From the NCBI GenBank assembly GCA_963828505.1, contig CAWHFM010000015.1:62001-126000 (forward strand): a DNA stretch of 64,000 nt. Direction: 5' to 3'. Every line of letters starts with the position of its first letter. Within the stretch, counting starts at the first letter, position 1. A program made the position numbers and the translations under genes. Origin of the DNA: Bog-473 sp963828505. GTDB lineage: Bacteria; Actinomycetota; Acidimicrobiia; Acidimicrobiales; RAAP-2. Under the pieces are notes generated by a model. The model worked only from the letters and a program-made list of their open reading frames with translations. It was not told the DNA's origin and did not search any database. Positions 8,777-17,776 of this stretch are shown here, in pieces.

Positions 8777-9731
8777 CTACGCGACACCCCCGTCACCGAC
8801 CATGGCGCGGTAGATCCTCTCCAGGTCCTCGAGGGTCGCGAATTCGACGACCAACCGGCCACGACGGTTCTGGATGTCGACCTTCACCCGGGTGTTGAGA
8901 TAGCTCGACAAGAGCTCCTCGAGCTCGAGCACGCCAGGCTCGGGCAGCTTGCGCGGGGGGACGGGGCGCGTCCAACCTGGGGTGTTACCAGCGGTCGTAC
9001 CCGCTGGCTGGGGCTCAGGCGGAGCTTCGGGCGCCAGCTCGGGGACGACACGAAGCTCGGACGCCCCGGAACGCACCAAGTCCTCCACTGCCCTCACCGT
9101 GAGGCCCTCGGCCACGATGCGATCGACCAGTCGCTCCTGGAGAGCCCGGTCGGGAGTGCCGAGGAGCGCCCGGGCGTGCCCGGCCGAGATCCTCCGCTCT
9201 GCCACGGCACGCTGGACACCCGGCGGGCAGCTGCAGGAGGCGGAGGGTGTTGGTGACGGTTGCCCGTCCCCTGCCCATGCGGGCTGCTACCTGCTCGTGC
9301 GTGAGGCCGAACTCGTCGATCAGCTGCTGGTACGCCGCGGCTTCCTCGAGTGCGTTGAGGTCGTCGCGATGCAGGTTCTCCACCAATGCCTGCTCGAGGC
9401 TCGTCCGGTCGTCCGCCAGTTGCACCAACACGGGGATCGTCTGCAGCCCGGCCCGCCGGGCGGCACGCCAGCGTCGTTCGCCGGCGATGAGCTCGTAGGT
9501 CCCTGGCTCATCCGGAAGGTCCCGCACCAGCACGGGCTGGAGGAGCCCGACCTCTCGGATGGAAGTAGCCAGCGAGGCCATCGACTCCTCGTTGAAATGG
9601 GTGCGGGGCTGGAACGCGTTGGGCTTGATATGTGAGATCGGCACGACACGCAGGACGGAGTCTTCTTCCCCGACCGCATCGCTGGGGATGAGGGCGCTGA
9701 GGCCTTTACCGAGTCCGCTGCGGCGCGCCAT
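8777..9731 (-). CDS. parB: Chromosome-partitioning protein ParB, frameshifted
   Basis: ParB is the CTP-dependent clamp that loads at parS sites and marks the origin region for segregation. The N-terminal half has the CTPase motif GERRWRAARRAG (about residue 84), HRDDLNALEEAAAYQQL and the helix-turn-helix THEQVAARMGRGRATVTNTL. At 9219-9221 a three-base C run (GGG on the coding strand) contains one base too many. Removing it joins LRLLQLPAG to VQRAVAERRISAGHARALLG and gives about 317 residues, ending in a normal C-terminal dimerisation domain. The start has the strong site AGGAGGT and lies 26 nt inside the end of parA. The two genes should be translated together. Confidence 0.93.
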
Positions 9732-10569
9732 CGCTTACCTCCTTGGCCAGCTCACGGTAGGCCACCGCGCCCCGCGAGGTTGGATCGAAAACGGTGATCG
9801 GTTGCCCGAACGAGGGCGCCTCGGAGAGCCGGACGGTCCGCGGAATCACGACCTTGCACACCCGTTCGGAGAAGTGCTCACGCACCTCGTTGGCGACGTC
9901 GACAGAAAGCCGGGTCCGAGCGTCGAACATCGTCAGGACGATCGTTGTGACTTCGAGTGTCTCATTCAGGTTGGTCGACACAAGGTTGACGTTCCGCAGC
10001 AACTGGCTGAGACCCTCCAGCGCGTAGTACTCGCACTGGATCGGGACGAGGACCTCGTCGGCCGCCGCCAGACCGTTGACCGTGATCAGACCGAGGGAAG
10101 GCGGGCAGTCGATGAGCACGAAGTCGAAGTCCTCAACCACCGAGTCGACAGCCTTCTTGAGCTTGAGCTCGCGGCTGAACGCGGGCACCAACTCGATTTC
10201 GATGCCGGCGAGGTCGATGGTGGCGGGAGCCACGAACAGGTTCTTGACACTCGTCGGCTCAATGGTGTCCTCCAGCGGGTGATCACGCATGATCACGTCG
10301 TACATGGAGAACTCGAAGTTGCGGGCTTCGACCCCGAGTCCCGTGGTGGCGTTTCCCTGGGGGTCGAGGTCGACCACCAGCACCCGGTAGTCCTGTTCGG
10401 CCAGCGCTGCACCCAGGTTGACCGTCGTGGTCGTCTTGCCGACGCCACCCTTCTGGTTCGCGATGGCGATGATCCTCGGGAGGGCCCTCGCCGGCGGACG
10501 CTTCCCGTTGAGGAGCTCGTCGGCCTCGTCCGGGATCGACGGCGCCCGTGTTTGGCGGTCCCGTGACAC
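9706..10569 (-). CDS. parA: Chromosome-partitioning ATPase ParA (Soj)
   Basis: ParA is a DNA-binding ATPase that moves ParB-parS complexes. The 287-residue product has the deviant Walker A motif KGGVGKTTTT at about residues 40-49, the A' motif VVDLDPQGNATTGLG and the Walker B-like FVLIDCPPSLG. It starts at GTG 10569 with about 30 residues before the first strand. The mycobacterial protein has a longer N-terminal extension that contains a parS sequence. Here the upstream DNA in other frames encodes an acidic serine-rich stretch (about 10600-10850), which may be a lost or frameshifted extension. Its stop overlaps parB. Confidence 0.95.
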   Translation of the reverse strand: MSRDRQTRAPSIPDEADELLNGKRPPARALPRIIAIANQKGGVGKTTTTVNLGAALAEQDYRVLVVDLDPQGNATTGLGVEARNFEFSMYDVIMRDHPLEDTIEPTSVKNLFVAPATIDLAGIEIELVPAFSRELKLKKAVDSVVEDFDFVLIDCPPSLGLITVNGLAAADEVLVPIQCEYYALEGLSQLLRNVNLVSTNLNETLEVTTIVLTMFDARTRLSVDVANEVREHFSERVCKVVIPRTVRLSEAPSFGQPITVFDPTSRGAVAYRELAKEVSDGAPQRTR

Positions 10570-11757
10570 GCCGCCGGCCCTGGAACGTACGGCCGATTCA
10601 GCGGGTTGATCCGGCCCATCCGACGGGGCGGGTGGAACAGACCCGTCCGATTGGGACGGGTCGTACCGGCTCGTCCGGTGCTGACGGGTTGTACGGCCTC
10701 ATCGGATGAAGGACCGACATCGGAGCTGAAGTCGGAGTCGGTCTCGCCTGGAACACCTTCCTCGACCGCCGCCGTAGTGCTTTCGTCGTCTCCGGTGGTC
10801 GAGGAGCCGGTGTTCTCGCCGGATTCGGTCGGAGAGGCAGCGCCGAACCGGCGCCGTCGGGCTCTGTGGACCCGGCGGCCTCCACACGGCAAGGTCGCCT
10901 CCACTGGCGTGCCGCCGTCGCCATCACGGCCGCCTTGGACGACGTCTCGCCCGGAATGGCGGATTCAGATCCCACGCTTTTGACGGGATCCGTGGAGGTC
11001 GGGCCGACTGCCCCAGGACCGGCACCGGGAGTGCCATCAGCACCCGAGATGGGATCGAGATGCTCCGATGGCTGGGGTGTCGGGACGACTGCGGGCTCTC
11101 GGTCTCGGCGCCGCAGCCGCATCAGGCCGATCCCCGTGATCCGAACGGCACGGGCCTATCCTGGCCTCCCAGGTGCAATAGGTCAAGACTTGAGAGCTGT
11201 TTCACGTGGAACATCGGATGACAGCCGACTCACCTGCACGTGCCGCTCGGTCCCCACCGTAGCAAGTGACCTGCCGCTGCCAGGCCCAGGATCACGCCGG
11301 CTGGTCGGCCCGGAGAGCTCCTGCAAACCCCGTGTACACGCCCGTTGCACCACCGGATGCAGTGCCGAGCTCACGCACGTCCCTGATTCCTCTGTGGCGT
11401 CAGGCCAGGATCCCGGCCGGGAGCTACTCCTCGACGAGAAGGCACTAACCCCCAATCCTCCACAGGCTTTCCAAGCCCTCGCTCCTCGTTCGCCCAAGCT
11501 CTCCGGCCCCTCCGATCCGAATTCCGATCGCCCGTACGGCCGGCGCCGCAAGGAACCAAATGCCGCCTCGTGTCAGCCGGGCAACCCTCCGTAGATACCC
11601 AATCGCCGCGTTGACCCGAACCTGTTGCGGTTCGCCATCGCCAGCCATCCCGGACGTGCGGGCGCAAAAAGGCCCGTCACCCCGCGGGTTCACGGGACAG
11701 GTCGGCCGACGGTCACGAGCAAATACAGATCCTCGGGAAGCATCGCGAATGGACCAA
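10570..11757. other. 1.2-kb region between parA and the repeat protein without a confident gene
   Basis: Several open frames of 120-240 codons exist on both strands, but none shows a recognisable domain, and open frames of this size are common by chance at this GC content. On the minus strand, an acidic serine- and threonine-rich reading (ESGENTGSSTTGDDEST, about 10770-10830) leads toward parA in another frame. It could be an N-terminal ParA extension broken by indels. The region holds a clear parS site at 11198-11213. It contains no repeats, hairpin with T-run or RNA gene that I could recognise. Confidence 0.5.
11198..11213. promoter_or_regulatory. parS: parS centromere site 1
   Basis: TGTTTCACGTGGAACA matches the conserved bacterial parS palindrome (consensus TGTTNCACGTGAAACA) at all but one position, and every core CACGTG base is present. 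It lies about 0.6 kb upstream of parA and about 8.6 kb from the probable oriC. Confidence 0.92.
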
Positions 11758-13399
11758 CTACCGTCCCGTGCAGGCGTTCGTTGCCGTCGTCGGAGTGAAC
11801 GTCTGACCGTCCTCGGGGAAGTAATAGGCCACTGCCTGGTAGGCGGGCACACCGCCGTCGCAGCTCCCGAGATCGAATGCCACCACGGTGGCGGGCTTGA
11901 CCGGCCAGCTCGAGACAGGCCCGGTCTGACCTGTACCGTCGATGGCCTGGCCCTGGCCCGTCGCCTGCGACGCGCCCCAATTCGACCAGGAAATGGATTC
12001 CACCTGCGGGGACGCCGCGGTGGGTCCCTCACTGAAGCTGGCGGGAGCGACTTCACCGAAGCCGCTGATCCCGGCGTATGGACCCAATGCGGTACCCCAT
12101 GCTGCACTTCCGAGCGTGGGAGCCGAGCCGCCGGAGGTCGGCGGCAGCGGCGTCGTCGTCGTAGTGCTGGACGGCGTGGTCGTGGTCGTCGTTGGTGGGA
12201 GCGTCGTCGTCGTGGCGGTGGTGGTCGTCGATCCGGAGCCACCAGCAGGAGTCTTGGCCGAACCGGCGATGATCAGCGGCGTCCAGGTGGAGCCCTTCCA
12301 ATGCAGGATCACGATCTTGGGGGTACCGGCAGAGGCGCCTCCGGCACTTTCCCAGCCGACGGCCCACGCGTTGGAGCGGGAGGTCGCCGCCAGACCAAAG
12401 AGGCCTCCTTCGTCGCCCCTCAGTCCCGGAATGGCCACCCGTGTCCAGCCTGTACCGGTCCACTTCAGGACCACGCCGCTCGTCGGGCCATCTCCGCTAC
12501 CGCTCAGCCCGACCGCCCAGGATCTGCTCGAGTGTAGAGACGCGACGCCGAAGAGGTTGATCCCACCTCCGAACGTGGGAGTGGGCACTTGCCCCCACGT
12601 GTGCCCGTTCCACCGGGCGATCAAGCTCGCGCCAGGACCACAACCGCAGTTGCTACCGTTGCCTACCGCCCAGACGGTGCCACCCGACGACGCCGCTACG
12701 CCGCCTCAAGAAGCTGGAGAGACCCTGCCCGGACCCGGGGTCCGGGCTCGCCGTCCGTTGCCACCTTTTTCCGTTCCAGTGCAGGATCAGGGTGTCGCCC
12801 GTGTTCGTAGAGCCGACGGCCCACGCGTTCTCGGGCGAGGTCGCCTCCACCGCCGAGAGGGTGCCGGCGGTGCTCGGTAGCTGCTGCCACGACTTTCCGT
12901 TCCAGTGCAGGATCAGGGTGTCGCCGCTGTTCGTAGAGCCGACGGCCCACGCGTTCTCGGGCGAGATTGCCGCCACCCCGGAGAGCGTGCCGGCGGTGGT
13001 GGGCATCTGCCGCCACTTTCTCCCGTTCCAGTGCAGGATCAATGCATTGGTATCAGGTTCGTCGCCGCTATAACCCACGGCCCACGCATTGGTGAGTGAA
13101 GTGGCAGAAACGCCGCGGAGCACGGCGCTCGGGGGGCTGGGGCTGGGTACCGGCTTCCAACGGGAGCCGTTCCAAAGGAGAGCCAATGATCCGGTGTCGG
13201 GATTGGTGCCCGCATAACCCACAGCCCAGGCGTCACCGCCCGGCATCGTGGCGACCCCGAAGAGTTCACCGTCCTCGGCGGATGAGCTCGCCCCGACAGC
13301 GTGGGTCGAGGCCAGCGACATCGACACGGTGGCGAGTCCCACCACAAGGGCTGCGGCAACAAGGGCGACGCGATGGCGTACGAGTTTCACTTCGTGCAT
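11758..13399 (-). CDS. Secreted repeat protein with NAWAVG beta-propeller-like units and a Thr-rich linker, frameshifted
   Basis: This exported protein has no assigned function. It begins with a signal peptide (VALVAAALVVGLATVSMSLA, start supported by GGGAGG upstream of ATG 13399). Repeats of about 42 residues follow, each with NAWAVG, ILHWNG(K/R)xW and a following (S/T)AGTLS turn. They look like blades of a beta-propeller. After that come a threonine-rich linker (GSTTTTATTTTLPPTTTT) and a C-terminal domain with SISWSNWGASQATGQG. At about 12699-12706 one extra base breaks the frame. Removing it joins LSSFL to GVAASSGGTVWAVGNG and restores about 546 residues. The gene separates parA from rsmG, which are neighbours in most relatives, and is flanked by two parS sites. 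Adhesion or wall binding is only a guess. Confidence 0.7.
12771..13022 (-). repeat. Two 126-bp tandem units inside the surface-protein gene
   Basis: The string ccgttccagtgcaggatca recurs with a period of exactly 126 bp (starts 12771, 12897 and 13023). The first two units are nearly identical, and farther ones have diverged. Each unit encodes 42 residues. Such recent in-frame repeats can change copy number by recombination or slippage. Confidence 0.85.
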
Positions 13400-13645
13400 G
13401 TTGGTCCGCCTCCCGCTCGTCCACCTCCGGGGTGGCGACGCCACCAGGACTCTAGTGCGATTCCGCGCCGGGCTGCAACGCCCATAGAAGGCCCTGAACT
13501 GCGGCTATAGCCGGTGACGGCAGGGCGGACCGCAGGTCGTCATACCGAAACGCGCGCATTCCCGAATGAGCGACCGCCCCGCCCTCGCCATTTGGCATTC
13601 TTTCAAGATGACACCGAAGTTCCAGACCCACCCGGGGGTCCGGAC

Positions 13646-13661
13646 GGTTCCACGTGGAACA
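13646..13661. promoter_or_regulatory. parS: parS centromere site 2
   Basis: GTTCCACGTGGAAC (13647-13660) is a perfect 14-bp palindrome and matches the actinobacterial parS core. It lies 15 nt beyond the rsmG stop in the 13400-13675 intergenic stretch, about 2.4 kb from parS site 1. The rest of that gap holds a 12-bp palindrome, CGGCTATAGCCG (13502-13513), and nothing else I could name. Confidence 0.93.
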
Positions 13662-13675
13662 GTGCCTGGATTATT

Positions 13676-14350
13676 TCAGAACAGGGGCTTCCGAGCCGGA
13701 ACCCCGTCCCGACGGGAGTACCGGTCCGGACAGCTGACCTTCTGGCGCAGAACTTGGTACGCGAACTCGGCGTGGACGGCCTGAATCGGCTCCAGCCCCA
13801 GCTCCGCCAGCGGCCCGGTGGGCCAACGCGTCGACGGTCCGCTCGATTCCGCGACGTCGTCCGGGGATTCACCCGACGGCTTGGGGGGCTCGGAGACCAC
13901 CAGCCATCCCTCAGGCCGCAGGAAGGGAGCCGCACACTCGGCCGTGACCGCCGGCCGGCCGAAGGACCGGGCCAGCACGGCGTCGAACTGGCCCCTGAGA
14001 TCCGGCGCCCGGCCGGCCGTTTCCGCCCGTGCCTGCACGACCGAGACTCGATCCGAGAACCCGAGCCGTGTCACCGCCTGCCTGAGGAAAGCGGCCCGGC
14101 GGCCATTGGCGTCGAGCAGTGTCAGATGCGCCTCAGGCCAATCGCTCGCCACCACGAGCCCGGGCAACCCCCCTCCGCTACCCAGGTCCAGCACACGGGC
14201 CTCCTGCGAAGCCACGTGCGACCGCGTGATCGAAACGAAGCCGTCGGCGTGCCGGAGCTGGACGTCGATCGCGCCCGGACCGAAGAAGCCGAGCGTGCGT
14301 GCCTCGCCGATGACCTCGGACAGGGCAGGTCTCGACGAGAGCGCCATCAC
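13676..14350 (-). CDS. rsmG: 16S rRNA (guanine-N7)-methyltransferase RsmG (GidB)
   Basis: RsmG methylates G527 of 16S rRNA (E. coli numbering) using S-adenosylmethionine. The 224-residue product has the family SAM-binding signature VLDLGSGGGLPGLVVA followed by LTLLDANGRRAAFLRQAV, and the downstream pattern FDAVLARSFGRPAV. Length is normal. It is the last gene of the minus-strand series rpmH-rnpA-yidD-yidC-jag-rsmG and lies 72 bp after jag. In related genomes parA follows directly; here the repeat protein gene intervenes. Confidence 0.94.
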   Translation of the reverse strand: MMALSSRPALSEVIGEARTLGFFGPGAIDVQLRHADGFVSITRSHVASQEARVLDLGSGGGLPGLVVASDWPEAHLTLLDANGRRAAFLRQAVTRLGFSDRVSVVQARAETAGRAPDLRGQFDAVLARSFGRPAVTAECAAPFLRPEGWLVVSEPPKPSGESPDDVAESSGPSTRWPTGPLAELGLEPIQAVHAEFAYQVLRQKVSCPDRYSRRDGVPARKPLF

Positions 14351-14422
14351 AGCTCTCTGACGCTGAGGGTTTCTCCGGAGATTCTGGCGCGAACGCCCAC
14401 TCCGGGCAGCTTCCGTGCTGAA

Positions 14423-15511
14423 TCAGCCAGCGGGAGCGATGACGATGTGCCGGTAGGGGTCCTCGCCCTCGGAGCGGGTCTCGACGCCGTCGATCTCGTT
14501 GATGGCGTCGTGCACGGCCTTCCGATCGGCCGGACTCATGGGCTCGAGCGGCCTCTCTTGGCCCGACGCCAGAACCTCTTCGGCGATCTGCGCGCTGAAG
14601 CGCTTGAGCGCGGCGGAACGCTTCTCTCTGTACCCGGCCACGTCCACCAGGATCCGATCCGTCCGGGACGGGCACTGCCGCTGGACCACGGCCCGGGTCA
14701 GGTCCTGCAGGGCCGAAAGTGTCGAGCCGCGGGGACCGACGAGCACACCCAGGTCGTCCCCGTGGGCCGCGATCTCGATGGTCTCGTCATCGATCACCCG
14801 TGTCTCGACCGACGCGTCGACGCCGTACTCGCTCAGGAGCCCGACCAGAAACCCGCGCCCGGCTTCACCCTGCTCCTCCAGCGTCATTCCTTCTGCCATG
14901 TCTGCCGTCTCCTTCGGTTCGGTCGGTCCGGTCCTTCGGTCCCCGTCGTCATCCTGCTCCGTCATTCCTGAGTCCTGAACCCTCGACCCGTTCTGGCCGG
15001 CCACGGACGAGGCGCGGCCCCGGCTCCGTCGTCGGCGAGCAGACCGACTCGTCCCGGTGCCTGATGTACTCGACGACGTCCCCCGCCCTGCTCCGTTTGC
15101 CACGCCCGCCGCTGATTCGGCCGCTCCGGCTCCGATTCCGGCCCCTTCCGGCGGCAAACCCGTCTCGTCGCTTCCATCGACGAAATCGGCGTCTGCACCC
15201 GCCCCGTTCCCGCCACCTTGAGCATCGGACCCGCCGCGCTCCCCAGACGAAGTCCTCGGAGGCCTCGACGAGCGCTGGCCACTCTGCGCCGAACGCCGTC
15301 CTCGGTCCCGGGAGCGCTCCCGCTTGGGCCGAGCTCCGACCGGACGCACACGGACCTGAACCCGCGCTTCCTCCTTCAGGCGCCCGAAGAGCCCGACCTT
15401 GGGCTCGGTCAGAACGACCACCTCGGCGTCCGTCGCGGCCACGCCGAGCTGCTCCAGCGCGTGCTCCGTCGCCTCGTCGACGGTCTTACCCGCCACCTCG
15501 ACCCATTCCAC
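14423..15511 (-). CDS. jag: Jag / KhpB-type RNA-binding protein (Jag-N, KH and R3H domains)
   Basis: This single-stranded nucleic-acid-binding protein lies next to yidC in most Gram-positive and actinobacterial genomes. The N-terminal Jag-N domain is clear (WVEVAGKTVDEATEHALEQL, then EPKVGLFGRLKEEARV). A long charged, glycine- and serine-rich linker of about 130 residues follows (about residues 75-210), then the KH domain (DDLGVLVGPRGSTLSALQDL) and the R3H region ending in SEGEDPYRHIVIAP. At 362 residues it is roughly twice as long as mycobacterial homologues because of the linker. The GTG start at 15511 is 6 nt from the yidC stop. Confidence 0.9.
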   Translation of the reverse strand: MEWVEVAGKTVDEATEHALEQLGVAATDAEVVVLTEPKVGLFGRLKEEARVQVRVRPVGARPKRERSRDRGRRSAQSGQRSSRPPRTSSGERGGSDAQGGGNGAGADADFVDGSDETGLPPEGAGIGAGAAESAAGVANGAGRGTSSSTSGTGTSRSARRRRSRGRASSVAGQNGSRVQDSGMTEQDDDGDRRTGPTEPKETADMAEGMTLEEQGEAGRGFLVGLLSEYGVDASVETRVIDDETIEIAAHGDDLGVLVGPRGSTLSALQDLTRAVVQRQCPSRTDRILVDVAGYREKRSAALKRFSAQIAEEVLASGQERPLEPMSPADRKAVHDAINEIDGVETRSEGEDPYRHIVIAPAG

Positions 15512-15517
15512 TGCCGA

Positions 15518-16720
15518 CTACCGGTCCTTTCTGGTCTTCTTCGAACGCGACCGGTTCTGTGTCTTTGCCGCGGCGGCCGCATCGTCAGGCGGCGCGCTCC
15601 CGCCCGATGCCCCGCCCGGTGACTTCCCGTTGGCGGGAGCGCCACCCCCGCCGCTCCGACCGTTGCTGGTGGGTCGCTTCGCCGGAGGGACGGTCGAGCC
15701 GGCCACCGACGTCCCGTCCGTGGCCGTCGACACCTTCTTGGTCGCTTTCGGCGCCGGCTTCGGCGTCTGCTTCGGTTTGGACTTCGGCGATTCCAACGCG
15801 GCGGCGTCGGATCCCTTCGATGCCGCGATCTCACGCTCCGCCGCCACGGGCTTCACCATCCCCGTGCGGAACATCACCTCTTGCGTCCCGATCCTCATGG
15901 CCGAGGAGACCACCATGTAGATGGTGGCACCCGCTGGCACTCGCAGGTAAATGACACCGAAGATAATGGGAAAGAACTTCTGCATCGTTTGCATCTGTGG
16001 ATTCGCTGCAGCAGCCTGGGGATTACGACTATTCATCTGCTTCATTTGGAAGTACTGCAGGAACATCGCAGCACCAATGAGAGCAAGATACGGAAGCATC
16101 AGGACGGCCTGGCTAGGGCTTCCCGGGTAGGTGTGGTGCGAGAATGGGTAGGAGGACAAATCCATCCCGAACCACCAGTGCATTTGGCCTTTACTGAGGA
16201 CCAAAGACTGGTGCATTTGAGATGATGTGGGGATGTACTTCGGCGCTCCACACGTCTGCGCTTTACAGATCGCAGTCTGTCCCGCCGCGTTCACATATGT
16301 GGCTCCGCGTGTCACCGTGCTCGACAGCCCGCGGATGAGCGAGTACAAGACGATGAGGAAGGGCATCTGCAGGAGGCTGGGCAGGCAGGCCCCGAACGGG
16401 CTGGTGCCGTTCTCCTTGTAGAGCTTCATCATCTCCTGGTTGAGAAGTTCCCGGTTCTCCGCACCCTTGTATTTCGCCTGCAGCTTCTTCATCTCCGGCT
16501 GGAGCCGCTGCATGGCGATCATCGACTTGGTGCTCTTCACGGTCACCGGCGTCAGCGCCAGCATGATGAGGATCGTGAGACCGGTAATGGCAAAGCCGTA
16601 GTTCGGCCAGACGCCGTAGAGGGCGGCCAGGACCCAACCGAAGGCCTCGAAGATCGGGTGGAAGATCTTCCCGATGAACTCGAAGAGCGAGTTTTCCGCC
16701 AGCAGGGGGTGCAGGCTCAT
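15518..16720 (-). CDS. yidC: Membrane protein insertase YidC (Oxa1 family)
   Basis: YidC inserts and folds inner-membrane proteins, alone or with SecYEG. The 400-residue product is of the Gram-positive type without a large periplasmic domain. It has FGWVLAALYGVWPNYGFAIT and LTILIMLALTPVTVKSTKSM (first helices, with the conserved membrane arginine or lysine region), then MQRLQPEMKKLQAKYKG (cytoplasmic coiled coil). Helices around PFLIVLYSLIRG and MLPYLALIGAAMFLQYFQMK follow. A lysine-, proline- and glycine-rich cytoplasmic tail of about 110 residues resembles ribosome-binding tails. It lies 45 bp after yidD. Confidence 0.95.
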   Translation of the reverse strand: MSLHPLLAENSLFEFIGKIFHPIFEAFGWVLAALYGVWPNYGFAITGLTILIMLALTPVTVKSTKSMIAMQRLQPEMKKLQAKYKGAENRELLNQEMMKLYKENGTSPFGACLPSLLQMPFLIVLYSLIRGLSSTVTRGATYVNAAGQTAICKAQTCGAPKYIPTSSQMHQSLVLSKGQMHWWFGMDLSSYPFSHHTYPGSPSQAVLMLPYLALIGAAMFLQYFQMKQMNSRNPQAAAANPQMQTMQKFFPIIFGVIYLRVPAGATIYMVVSSAMRIGTQEVMFRTGMVKPVAAEREIAASKGSDAAALESPKSKPKQTPKPAPKATKKVSTATDGTSVAGSTVPPAKRPTSNGRSGGGGAPANGKSPGGASGGSAPPDDAAAAAKTQNRSRSKKTRKDR

Positions 16721-16765
16721 GGCTTCCTCTCTTGTCGGCCGTCCCGCGCCTCGGGTCGGCCGCCG

Positions 16766-17170
16766 TCACGCCGTGGTTCGGCGCCACCCGGCTCGTGGAC
16801 GCCGCCCGACCCGTGCCGCGTGAGCAGGAAGGGGCACCAGATCGACCCCGTGGGGTCCGAACGGCCGGCAGCGAATGAGCCGGCGCGCCGTGAGGGCGGT
16901 GGCGCGCCAGAATCCATGCACCTCGAACGCCTCCACGGCGTAGTTTGAGCAACTGGGGTAGAAGCGACAGGGCGACACTCGCCCGGAGGCACCACCCTGA
17001 TAGGCCCTGAGCAGGGCGAGTGCTGCTCGGCGCGGTCCGCGGACGGTCGACCGGGGCTCCGCCTCGGGCCCGGTGAAGTCTGCCGGTTCGCCCAGGTCAC
17101 AGGGCGCGCTTGTTGTGGGCGATCCTGGTTCGAGAACGGTCGGGGCCGTCCGGGCCGATCCCGCCGTCAT
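16766..17170 (-). CDS. yidD: Membrane protein insertion efficiency factor YidD
   Basis: YidD is a small membrane-associated protein that helps YidC-dependent insertion. The conserved core is RAALALLRAYQGG, then CRFYPSCSNYAVEAFEVHGF and RLIRCRPFGPHGVDLVP, matching the family (CRxxPTCSxYA, RCHP..GG.DPVP) with some changes. About 45 residues precede the core, which is longer than usual. The ATG at 17170 overlaps the rnpA stop as ATGA, which supports this start and translational coupling; a shorter protein from a later start is possible. Confidence 0.9.
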   Translation of the reverse strand: MTAGSARTAPTVLEPGSPTTSAPCDLGEPADFTGPEAEPRSTVRGPRRAALALLRAYQGGASGRVSPCRFYPSCSNYAVEAFEVHGFWRATALTARRLIRCRPFGPHGVDLVPLPAHAARVGRRPRAGWRRTTA

Positions 17171-17634
17171 GTCGGCCACCCCTGCTCCGGCTCCGGCTCC
17201 GACCCCGGCTCCCTTCCAGGCTCCGACCCCGGCTCCCTTCCAGGCTCCGACCCCGTCACGCGAGCACGGCCGCGACCGGCGTCGGTCCCAGCCGCCCGGC
17301 TTAGCGCGGTGGCGACGTCCGCCCGGAATCGGGCGCGCTCCTGCGACCGGGCCTCGGGGGACAGGCGGAGCAGATAACTGCCACTCGGCAGCGACGGAGC
17401 CGCGGCCCGGGCCACCTCTCGCATCCGGCGCTTGAGCGTGTTGCGCTCGACGGCCGAGCCGCACCGTTTCCCGACGGCGTAGCCGACCCGGACCTGGGGC
17501 GACGCGTCGGAGGCACCTTCGAGGGCCGGGACGAACACGGCGTGCACGGAGCCACACCGCCCGCGCCGGCGGGAGCGCTGGAGCGCCGCGAAGGTAGCCT
17601 TGGTGGTCAGTCGTCCGACGCTTCCTGCAGGCAC
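17167..17634 (-). CDS. rnpA: Ribonuclease P protein component with a repeated acidic tail
   Basis: RnpA is the protein subunit of RNase P, which makes the 5' ends of tRNAs. The product has the family features VGRLTTKATFAALQRSRRRG, VRVGYAVGKRCGSAVERN and the RNR-like motif TLKRRMREVAR. The usual domain ends at about residue 125. An unusual C-terminal tail follows, made of 8-residue units GSEPGREP repeated about 2.5 times, encoded by a 24-bp DNA repeat. It starts 7 nt after rpmH and its stop overlaps yidD. Confidence 0.94.
   Translation of the reverse strand: MPAGSVGRLTTKATFAALQRSRRRGRCGSVHAVFVPALEGASDASPQVRVGYAVGKRCGSAVERNTLKRRMREVARAAAPSLPSGSYLLRLSPEARSQERARFRADVATALSRAAGTDAGRGRARVTGSEPGREPGSEPGREPGSEPEPEQGWPT
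17195..17255 (-). repeat. 24-bp tandem repeat in the 3' end of rnpA
   Basis: Two perfect 24-bp copies (17195-17218 and 17219-17242) are followed by a 13-bp partial copy (to 17255). The unit begins ggctccgaccccggctcc. It is in frame, encodes GSEPGREP, and sits just before the yidD start. Confidence 0.9.
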
Positions 17635-17641
17635 GATGCCC

Positions 17642-17776
17642 TCAGGCGGTGAGCTTGTGGCGCCCTTTGAGCCGCCGTGACTTGAGGATCGACCGGCCCG
17701 CCCGCGTCGACATCCGCTTGCGAAACCCGTGGGTCTTCGCCCGCTTCCGGGTGTTGGGTTGGTAGGTGCGCTTCAC
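17642..17776 (-). CDS. rpmH: 50S ribosomal protein L34
   Basis: L34 is a 44-residue protein of the large ribosomal subunit. The product reads KRTYQPNTRKRAKTHGFRKR and continues through STRAGRSILKSRRLKGRHKL, a textbook L34. The GTG start at 17776 is supported by GGAAAGG about 9 nt upstream on the minus strand. It is the first gene of the minus-strand ribosome, tRNA and membrane-insertion series and is divergent from dnaA, as in nearly all bacteria. Confidence 0.97.
   Translation of the reverse strand: MKRTYQPNTRKRAKTHGFRKRMSTRAGRSILKSRRLKGRHKLTA

Noticed and set aside
10866..11594. Long plus-strand open frame of 242 codons between parA and the repeat protein
   Set aside because: It has no recognisable domain, runs opposite to neighbouring genes and crosses the parS site. 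Such frames are common by chance at this GC content.
12771..13148. Regular repeats as a CRISPR array
   Set aside because: The 126-bp period is in frame with a protein, has no unique spacers of CRISPR size and no cas genes are near.
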